NCBI RefSeq assembly: GCF_963678635.1
Contig: NC_087066.1
Coordinates: 10,320,723 to 10,384,722, forward strand
Origin: Symsagittifera roscoffensis
Taxonomy: Eukaryota > Xenacoelomorpha > Acoela > Convolutidae
Direction: 5' to 3'
Length of the DNA: 64,000 nt
The position numbers and the translations under genes are program-made. Of the stretch, positions 10,401 to 18,800 are shown one piece after another. Position 1 is the stretch's first letter; each line of letters opens with the position of its first letter. The notes beneath the pieces are model-generated. The model was given only the letters and a program-made list of their open reading frames with translations. It was not told the DNA's origin and did not search any database.

Positions 10401-12408
10401 ACACGGATGTCCAATGACGTTTCAATCGGACAATGGAACGGCTTTCGTAGGCGAGCTTACGAAAGAGCTTATGAGACGGTCACAGGTCGCTCAGGCTCAC
10501 TCCACGACATACCACCCTCAGACGAATGGCTTAGTGGAAAGACAGAATAGGACGTTAGTATCGATGCTGAGAGTATACTGTTCCAGGTATATGACCGATT
10601 GGGACAGATACCTTCCACAGGTGATGGGAGCTTATAATAGCACGCAACACTCCACCACTGGAGTCAGTCCACACATGATGCTGACGGGACACGAGAAATC
10701 TTTACCCTTGACATTCTTCTACCCAGAGTATGAGGGAAAGAAAACATCCCCACAGGTCTACGTAAGGGATGTGATCAGACGCCAACAGGAGTTGAACGAC
10801 TTGTGTAGACGAAACACTCAGCAGGCACAGGCAAGGCAGAGGAAAAGATTCGACAAGAAAGCAGCTGGTGCCAAGGCTTACTCGGTGGGAGACTACGTAT
10901 GGGTATTTCAGAACGTTATACCACCGAAAGGGACAAAAAAGCTTCTGAAGAAGTGGAGGGGACCCTTCATGATTACAGAGGTGCACCAAGAGGGACGCTT
11001 TTACAGACTGAGTACTGGCCGAGCCGCCCACTACGAGAACATCAAGCCACACAATCCATCGACAGAAGACTGGTGTATACCTGCAGACATGGAAGAAGGG
11101 GATTATCTAATGATGGATCCTGCTTGTGAGGTCAATGAAAAAGGCACCAGGGAGAAGAACGATGGAAACGAAGTCGTAGAGGAAGGTACGGATACACCAT
11201 TGGACCTGGATCCAAACGAACAGATCGAAGCGGACGATGAAACCTTGCCCTACGCAGAGGAAGATTGGCAGGATTCCGTACAGACAGAGGTTCCCAAGAA
11301 CATGGAACCAGATCTTCCGTTCACGATGCAGACTCGTCAGAAAGACGGGACGAGACTAAGAAAGAAATACAATCCTTACGGTGACGACTTTGTAGTGGAT
11401 AGGATAGATCTAAAGAAAATAGTGGAGGAAGTAGTGGGTTTAGAGGAAATAACAGTGTCACAGGACATTGGCATAGTCGATGACCACAACGATGAGTGGG
11501 TTGACGACTGGTCGAAACCCGAGGTGGAGTTCAACGATGAGCAACAGCAGTCAAATGAACAAGACCTGACGAACCTGCGTGTCTTAGAGTGGCTGAACGA
11601 AATGACATCAGACCCTGAAAAGACCAGCGTTACGATTCAAGACGTAGATCGCGAAAGCGCTAAATACATTAGGACCGAACGAGATGATCCTTCCTGGGCT
11701 GCCCAGGAAGGACAACTTCTCATTCCAGCTTCTAATCTTGACTTAATACCCGGTATGCGATCGACGGGGACGCCGATGGATATTTTTGTCCGGGGAGTGG
11801 GGGTAGGACTTACCCACACTGAAAACTTGATAATAAAAAAATTGAGAATAGCAAGAGAGACAGGAAACTTAGAAGCAGAAACAGGTGAAGAACCTAAGAA
11901 ACCTGACATAGGCAGGGTAGTTGAGTCATATTTTAACTTACCAAATGAATATTCTAGTAACATAATACTAACAGACAGTGATTTCATACTCACAAACAGA
12001 ACATGTGCGGTAGCTATCACCGCAGACATGAGTTTTAGGACGGCGCTAGCGGCAGATTTTAAGAGGGAATATAAAAACGTGGAATTCCTTTGGAAGCAAA
12101 GACCAGGGATAGGGGGCGTAGCAGCCTTAACCCCGGCGGTGTCGCAGATACCGGGAAAGTACTTATGCTTCTTGGTAACGAGGGCGACAGAGAAGCAACA
12201 CGTGGACCCAGAAAATCTTGTCTTGTCTTTGACGAGGCTGAGGGACTTCCTTGTGGAAATGGACGTGAAGGAGCTTTCGCTTCCAGTGTACGATCCAAAT
12301 AGAGGAAGACTGCATCCTCGGGAATTATACGCGCTTGTACACGTGATATTCTCTGATACGAACATACAAGTGTATCTACATAAGAAATATTACTTAAGTA
12401 TAGGCTGA
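7381..12408 (+). CDS. pol: Pol of element 1: RT, RNase H, integrase and C-terminal macrodomain-like region
   Basis: This 1,675-codon ORF carries a Ty3/gypsy polymerase. RT has DFRYLN near the start, PFGLCNA and the catalytic YVDD at residues 120-123. RNase H follows (DTDAS, AEMFAV, RVDNRALSW, then H-x-NADSLS). Residues 390-860 are an unusually long charged linker. Integrase has an HHCC zinc finger (H892, H897, C927, C930) and the catalytic triad D958, D1017, E1053, the last two separated by exactly 35 residues. A GPY/F-type motif (GPF) lies at 1194-1196. No chromodomain was recognised. Residues about 1520-1670 resemble a divergent macrodomain of the Poa1/TARG1 type, with motifs CAVAITADMSF, ALAADFKREY, YLCFLVTRATE and LSLPVYDPNRGRL. 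The true N-terminus continues from the previous ORF across a frame break. Confidence 0.9.
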   Translation: MGLRSSNGEKERGQLRFCCDFRYLNAVTIKDAYPIPRIDESLSKLGDAKFFTTLDLGSAFWQVPLRKKDREKTGFACELGLYQWKRMPFGLCNATATFQRLMAQALTGVTKKYGNLLMCYVDDVVIATPTLEDHIDRLDEVFGCMKRAGLKCKPSKCEILRDSIKYLGRMVDRHGVRPDPEAVEAVLTWKAPRTDTQLMSFLGFANYYREFIKGYADKVYPMQKLMRNKGKKFEWNDEAQVAFENIKRELCEAPVLGMPTEKGMYVLDTDASVVAISGILHQEQEWNGRTVLRPIAYGSKVLSDTEMKYGAPKAEMFAVVTFVEKYRAYLGSAPFKLRVDNRALSWLKTYSMDQSYIGRWIVRLDGYHMIIEHRMRDKHQNADSLSKKTEFYERLEQKQANQAEVKEGFSFLDKETYEALPLTRWLDKSGHPIPGHPELPVEKAAEIKILSKEDPVPLDLLLRSNLVQQELSRMNINSLSLLDKTVQVTPQVMRMLGGLLEREVTRDDPEWTAAVASLTVSEKVKIMPSRQQHEENKRDCRTIVQQLVSSIPQEILTSTSYGRKEQGSSKRKKTVTFVDREKEGEEVEQNLLQDYLSGEKDEERNQQSQDQHPGQVNLSGESEIDEKIPDEKQDLENKVLYGEFRWMRRKYGHDLEERAVSSTTPSTDDKSESSRMETYSDRDSTSGSELSELAIHTLLVETRARNLDREVYQDPDSDRYLIPSERVFDNAADDLETIAVSKRSISLLPQKEVVRTDLQPFQQETQPLAKIWCVKMEEDTHQPNELNSQMRVMKTYLKARYRLSDLLRAQRNDRMTSNLKRWIENGAPDKGDLEEDSYRILRQYFMQKEGRLYLNKDGIVACRRREEDKVLYKYNAIVLPQLYQTELLFRSHDQMGHQGIDKVYQRILKRFEWPGMKKACEKWVTACLSCQQVKDPRKLRFPLQSIESSEFNEVVQIDHQKICMTDSGYNQVLVMIDHFTKYAEAVPCITASAEETCDHLINTWIARHGCPMTFQSDNGTAFVGELTKELMRRSQVAQAHSTTYHPQTNGLVERQNRTLVSMLRVYCSRYMTDWDRYLPQVMGAYNSTQHSTTGVSPHMMLTGHEKSLPLTFFYPEYEGKKTSPQVYVRDVIRRQQELNDLCRRNTQQAQARQRKRFDKKAAGAKAYSVGDYVWVFQNVIPPKGTKKLLKKWRGPFMITEVHQEGRFYRLSTGRAAHYENIKPHNPSTEDWCIPADMEEGDYLMMDPACEVNEKGTREKNDGNEVVEEGTDTPLDLDPNEQIEADDETLPYAEEDWQDSVQTEVPKNMEPDLPFTMQTRQKDGTRLRKKYNPYGDDFVVDRIDLKKIVEEVVGLEEITVSQDIGIVDDHNDEWVDDWSKPEVEFNDEQQQSNEQDLTNLRVLEWLNEMTSDPEKTSVTIQDVDRESAKYIRTERDDPSWAAQEGQLLIPASNLDLIPGMRSTGTPMDIFVRGVGVGLTHTENLIIKKLRIARETGNLEAETGEEPKKPDIGRVVESYFNLPNEYSSNIILTDSDFILTNRTCAVAITADMSFRTALAADFKREYKNVEFLWKQRPGIGGVAALTPAVSQIPGKYLCFLVTRATEKQHVDPENLVLSLTRLRDFLVEMDVKELSLPVYDPNRGRLHPRELYALVHVIFSDTNIQVYLHKKYYLSIG
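11941..12405 (+). other. Macrodomain-like (ADP-ribose-binding fold) C-terminal domain of element 1 Pol
   Basis: Within the Pol ORF, residues about 1521-1675 lie beyond the integrase GPF motif and an acidic linker. The order of elements matches small macrodomains of the Appr-1-p-phosphatase/TARG1 type. There is a strand with a polar turn (CAVAITADMS), a helix matching the usual GIA-x-x-FK-x-x-F segment (ALAADFKREY), a G-G-V-A-A-L strand, a hydrophobic strand followed by T-R/K (YLCFLVTRAT), and a helix rich in L. A strand ending in P then precedes a G-containing loop (LSLPVYDPNRGRL), and a last strand closes the domain. The Gly-rich phosphate loops are poorly kept, so ligand binding is uncertain. 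Assignment rests on pattern recognition without a profile search. Confidence 0.5.
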
Positions 12409-12819
12409 GTGATGAGCGAGAGGGTGTTAGGCCAAAGACCGAGTTACATGTAATATGTGATATGTGTGTCATGTTATGTTATGTTATGTTATGTTATGTG
12501 TTAGGTTATTAAGATCATGGGTAAGTAGGGGTTAGTGACCATGAACAACTAAATGACGATCTTGGGAATAGATCCAAAGTTTGGACTGTCCAATCTTAGG
12601 TCGAATTCCAAAATTTTAGAAACCAATTGATTTTAATAAACTTTAGGATAAATAGCTTTTTATCTGAACTGTCTTTAAGCAAATTTTAACGATGTATGTT
12701 AGGGTGAAATTGACAAGTGTGACATTCGTGATTTCTTTTCTAGATCCTGATTGATCATTTAATTGCTCACTTGAGTCAAAACTTGAAATCGAAATCAAAT
12801 CAAACTTGGAAAGAACAGT
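12409..12819 (+). other. Spacer between Pol and ORF3 of element 1, with ATGTT microsatellite
   Basis: No coding frame was recognised. A pure ATGTT pentanucleotide repeat (about six units) occupies 12,471-12,500. A pyrimidine-rich stretch ending in AG near 12,731-12,743 (TTTCTTTTCTAG) would serve as a 3' splice site for a spliced subgenomic RNA, as env genes of retroviruses use. The matching donor was not identified. ORF3 starts at 12,820, so it is not translated as a simple continuation of Pol. Confidence 0.5.
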
Positions 12820-15800
12820 ATGGACAATTTCAACCTGGATGAATTGATGGACCTGGCAGAGGCATATGTAGGACCGATGGTAGATGCGATCTATCGTCGG
12901 CTGATCGAACGAGACTTCGCTCTGGAGGACCCAGAGGTGGTCATGTTGCTGACCGCCCTGATTAACATCTTGGGGCACGACAACCGTGGGGACCGCCCCA
13001 CGGAAGTCCTGTTGATGGCAGCATATGGAGAGAGAGGAGTACTAGACCGCCCGAACATGAGAGTGATGAGGTGGAGAAACGGGGCTCTCTCAGGGAGTGA
13101 CTTGGCGAATGAGCCTGGGTTGGGAAGTTCTAGGACATACCAACCAGGTGAGATGCCAATGCCCTCTAAGCCTAAACCTGGGCTGACGAGAATGCATCGG
13201 AAGATGAACAGCGAGGCGACCTCGTCTGGTTCACCACTGAGAGTAGCTGTGCCACCAAAAGGGGCGAAAGTAACACAAAAGGTTCAGACGAACCAAACCA
13301 TACAAGATCTGGACGAGATGAACGATCAGTTGAGAAGTACGAAGAAGGAGTTAGACGATATGACGAAGACCATGCTGGCGATGGAGGAAGACCGGGACAT
13401 GTGGAGAAAGTTGTTTGAAGACTGCAACAAAAAGCAGGGTCAAGAGATCGAACGCTCAAGGCAGGAATACAAAGAGCGATCGGAGCAGGTGGCGTTGACG
13501 ACGTCCATTGAGAAAGTGATACCTGCAAGGGATATTCCTCGTGGGCAATCCCCGATGGAGCTCTTGACACCTCGAGAAATGAGTCAAACAACGGAGACAC
13601 GGCTTCCAGCAGAGACGAACCGAGTAACAATCCCGGATCCTAGTGACACCTTGGGTGATCCCGTCGTAGAACAGACAGTGAGAAAATTGATAGAGACCGC
13701 TGGACGATTGGTCGCTAACAAGAATGCACCAGGTTCCGGGGTGACTGCACCCTATGGAACGATTGACGATACGGGCAGAGTACAACTCTCCCAGACAATA
13801 ATCAGACAAGGGATAAGTGACGTGACGCCACTCAGGGGGAGTTCGAAGATCACAGAGAGAAAAGTAAGGAAGATGCCAGCGAAGAAAGTGTCTCGTGTAA
13901 TGGATGTGCAGAAGAATAATCAATTAAAGTATAATTTCACGGGAGTTCCGGAGACAGATCCGAGAGCCTGCTTCAATCGAGCTACCTGGAGCCCGGCTGT
14001 GAACCTGCAGCAACCACCACTCGGGACATCTCACCTGATATTGGGAGACAGCTTAGTCCGAGTGCTAACGAATTTGAGGACCTCATGGGTCACCACGGTG
14101 ATGGCCTTTGGAGGCGCGACAATTGCCCAATTATACCGGATGGTGGAGCTGATGAATCCCGGGAGGATACCCAGTGTGATGATATTAGTTGGGACGAATG
14201 ATATCTCCAAAGGATCAGACGAGCAGGAAGCACAGTGGGAATCAATGATGGTGTGTTTGTTCACCACTCTCTGGCAGAAGTTCAGTTGCGCGGTACTGAC
14301 CGTTTGCACGGTGCCAATGAACGCAAGAAACCTGACAGCATCAGGAAGAAGGCACAACGAGGGAGTCATGAGATGGAACAACATCTTAAGAAACCTAGCA
14401 AATCGAAATGCCGGAAGAATGATCCTTATGGACATTGAACACGAGTTGAGAGCCATGGAGCAAGCCAGACTGACTTCGGATGGCATCCACTTTGACACAA
14501 TTGAGGGACAAGCTTGGTTGAATCGAGTCTTCCAAGAACGGTTGGACGAGTTAGAAGCAGAACTCTCTGACACAGGAGTACTGAAGGAAGAGGGAACGGT
14601 GAATGATACGGTGATCACTACCTTTGTGCCTCCTAACCTGGAAACGCGTTTGGGTACAGTCCCAGCCGCAATAAATTACCGGCAACAAAGCTCCAGCGAA
14701 TCAGGTCGAAGAACTGACGTGCAGGATCGGTTGGGAGAAGCACCGACGAGGAGGACAATTCATCCTAGGAGAAGGATAGGACCCGTCAACCAACCAAACG
14801 AAGGAGTAGCAGGCACGTCCACTAGATCGGAGACAACGAGTAGCAGTCGAGAAGAGAGACCGAACAGAGGCTCATTGTTATGGTCTAGACCCATGCCGTC
14901 TCCCTGGCACATATACAAAGAAGAACTGATGAAGCTGGACCTGCAGAAAGTAAGCTTCATCGAAGATGCAAGGAGGATGCTAAATGGAGCGACGCTATCC
15001 GTCAGCAGATTATACTCAATAACCGGCGTAGACTGGTTGATAGCCGCTAGCATAAATTTCAGCTCCACGACAGCCTTAAGATTTGCTGACTTGGAAGGAC
15101 TGCCCTCCAATAACACAATGGGACCTGTGAATGCAAGACCGTTGCAGGATGTCAGATTGAACCATGAGGAGAGGAATCGTGAGGAAAGGCCAGGAAGATT
15201 CCTGACGGTGAGAGCGCCAATTGGACAACACGTGAAGATATTCAAGCAACTGACGACACCACCTAGTCATGTGAAGGAGAGAGTATACCCAAAACAAGTG
15301 AACCAAGATGGTGATGCCCAGAGATATGGCGGATTGACAGCAATAAAGAAAGATGAGAGCGTCTTCGCCGCCTACGACAAAGCAGAAATGAGAAAGGCCA
15401 AGATCATGGTAGTAGCGAATTCAGAGTTCGTGTACACCTCTAAGTCTTTGTTTTGGCCGGACGTCATAATGCTGGCCGCAGTTGACCTAGACCTATTGCA
15501 ATCAGTGTCATTGGCTATAGGGGTACAGAGGCAGACAGAGATGAACCCGATAACGATTGTGTTTGCTGGCATCAATGACCATCTACACAGTAGAGGTTTT
15601 CTGAGCAGGCTCAGAGATCCTGCAACAGCAGAAAACGCAGTATGGCCCGCGATAAAAGACATCCTAGAATCAATGGGTGAAGTGGTAGACGCGACAAAGG
15701 AGGGAACATTCAACAAAGTGACGTTGAGAGTAGTATTTGCGTTGTCTCCGGGATATGCATATCTCCCGGATGGACTGAAATTTGTGTATGCAATGGTAGC

Positions 15801-18800
15801 CTTACTTTCGGAGGGAAAATATGATGTGATCACATCAGCCCCGAATCGCATGATAGAAATGGAGAACCTGAGGCCACTTAAGGCTGAACTGCCTGCAGTA
15901 TGGTCAGATATCTCAAACGCGATGAGAGGGTTCAAGGACCACGCGCTACACATGTTGGTGTTGGACGAAGTGCTGGGGTTGGAACTGTCCAACTTCAGTC
16001 GGCAACTCAAACTGAAACCAGGAATAGATGACGACCATCGAGTGATTACGGCAATGTCCAGCGACTTGTGGTTCCGAGCAATGGAAGTGGCGAGTGAAGA
16101 CACGAGAAGAAAGAATTCACTGGAGACGAGAGCTCATCTGGAAGCGATGGTGCTGAGAACCAAGCCGGAAGCAAACCAGTGGCTACACCTGAATCCGAGA
16201 GTAGCGGCATTGGGTGCAGATGCTTTTCAGCAAGGCCCAGTAATGATCACTAAGATGCACGCCTACTTGTTGAAGGAGGTGAACCTGGCGGAAAATGCCG
16301 GAGAAAAGACAGCTGAGTTCGTGAACAGAATGTGTCAGATTACTCTGGAAACCTTCTGGACCCAGGAAGTGAAAGGACAGGAGGGATTTGAAAGGACAGA
16401 CAGCATGCTAGAAGGGTTGGGAGCCGGATGGACCGCGTCCTTCTTGGCAAAAGTCTACCCGAAAGTCTCGCACTACTTGATAAAGGAATTCCTCCAAGCG
16501 GTAGTGAAAGTATCGATAGTGGAATTAATAGCCCTGTTTGTGACATTTGGAGCGGAGAATTTCGTGAAAGGACCGGTGATACTGCTTACGGATGGAATAC
16601 AGAACCTGCGACTAGATGGACTTTTGACATTGATCGCAATTACCCACGGAAACTTGGGAGGGCTGATGAAACTGGCACGTTGTCCAGAGCAGATGAAAGA
16701 GAGAGTGAGGAATCTGGATATGAAGAAATCCACAGACTCGTGGAACAAAATAAGAGACCTGAGACACACTCTTATCCAGTATCTCTTGCAGCAAAATCGC
16801 TTTGGAACCGGAGAAGACGAGACAATTGAAAGAGAGGAAGATGTTAGACGACATGTTGGAGGCATGCCGCTGTTAACAGATTTGAGCTTAGCTATGAGAA
16901 TCGATCCCTTGGCACTGATCAGAGGAGTCACGGAGTTCGTGACAGTGATCTATGGACCAGCAGTCACCTTTGCGTTCCCTGACGTTAAAGTGGAAGCATA
17001 TAGGAGGTCGGTGTTGCACCTGAACCTCATATCGGCAGTGGACGGTAGTACACTGAACTGGTGTGAGCAGCACGCATTGCGAGAGCTCATGAGTGAAGAT
17101 CTGTTATTTGCGAAAATATCGGAGCCAGAGATGACAGTCATCAATTTTGACGATCACTTCTGTGACCGCATGGGAGAAGTAGAAAGAGGGCACATCGAGG
17201 TGTTTCCAAAGCTTTGGAATCTGAGGCCCTATGACAAAACGAATGGCGAAATGACCAGAGTGCCTCGTCTCACAGCAGCGTATCACAAGGTGAGAGAAGA
17301 GACGAAGGACTGGGGCGATTACAAGAAGCTACCCGAAGCAATCCCTGAATTCCCTCTGATAAGAAGGATGTTGCTCGGAGCAGTCTCCGTAGTACAAACT
17401 CCTAGGTTGAGAGCATTCGAAACCAATGAAAGGAGAGTAGGGAATTTCTCGGTGACGATGGATCCATACTTCGTGGGGAGAAATGCCGCCGTGTTACAGT
17501 ACACACGATTTGCGTACACGGATCAAGCGACGAGAAGGCGAATAAGCAACGCCGCTACTCCCAAGCCTGAAGGATTTGATGAGGAATGGAGACGACTAGG
17601 CTCAGCTCCAATGAGGATGAGAGGCAGGGCTGAATTGCCTGAAGCCTCAGTAATCCTGACCAGTGTGAGAAAAGAGATGAAAGTTGCGGGAATATTGCAG
17701 ACGAGAATTTTCCTAGCACCCTTCGGCTGCGAAGAAACTAAAGTGGTCCATGGAGAAGAGGAAGATAAATCAGCCGGTACATTGCTCATACCGAGATTCC
17801 AGGAAGAAGCTGATGATGACAAACAAGGACCATCGAACTCGAATGGGGACAAGTCAGAAGGAGATGACGGACAGGGTGGAAACCGTCAGACGGAAGAACC
17901 CATGCAACAAGATCAAGCTGGTGGGGAAGACGACAGGGCATCGACAGGAGGAACATCCAGCCTGGATTTCAATATCTTCAGTGATCTTGAGAATAATGCA
18001 GACACGTTGGAAACGACTGAGCCAGCGGATGAAGGCATCTCGACACTGGAACCTCCGTCAGCCTTTGAGGAAATGAAACGGAATTTGCCGGAGAGCAGCT
18101 CTCCTGGCAATACAAGAAATAACGATCAGAGAATCCTCATGGAATCACCTCGGAGGAGAAGAATAGAGGCCTCAGCCAGAGTACCTTTCTTGGGAACGCT
18201 ACCCGAAGAAGAATGGGAAGTACATCACGGAGACCACGAGAGTAGGACGGGATGTAAGCTGGACAGAGTGGCGTTCATGGAAGAAATCTGGACTGTGATT
18301 CAGAGCTATGGGACCCAGTCCATTCTCAAAACAGGTCTCAATCAACCCTTGATGAGAGAAGTACTTGACAAGCTTGATGAGTGTGAAGGGAGACTGAGTG
18401 AGTTATTGATCGACTCAGCCACTGATGAGAGTGAAGCGAATTCTCCCATCAAGATAACACCGCAGAACAATGAAGGAGAGGTGGTGTACCTGTCAAGGAC
18501 CAGGAGAGGAACGATGCGATCGAAAATGGTGATTGATAAAATCAATGAGATGAAAATGAAGTTAGGCAGCAGAGTGATGCCGAAGAGGATTGGAAAGACG
18601 AAAGTGGATTCGGAAATATCGATGAAAGCTGGTAACTCAGCGAAAAGAAAACGAGTTGAGGAAGTCATGGATTTGGGGCAAGGTGATTACCAATTGTCTG
18701 GCACAGATAGAATATTAACTGATATAGCGATGGTGCCACCCATTCTCATGGCGGGGTTAAAGTCAACTGGTTATAAATCCAAAAGGAGTGACCGCACTCT

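Noticed and set aside
10920-11060. Chromodomain after integrase in element 1
   Set aside because: The region fits a GPY/F module and then an acidic linker; no aromatic cage pattern of a chromodomain was seen.
11637-12365. 242-codon minus-strand ORF
   Set aside because: It is the antisense shadow of the macrodomain-like end of Pol.
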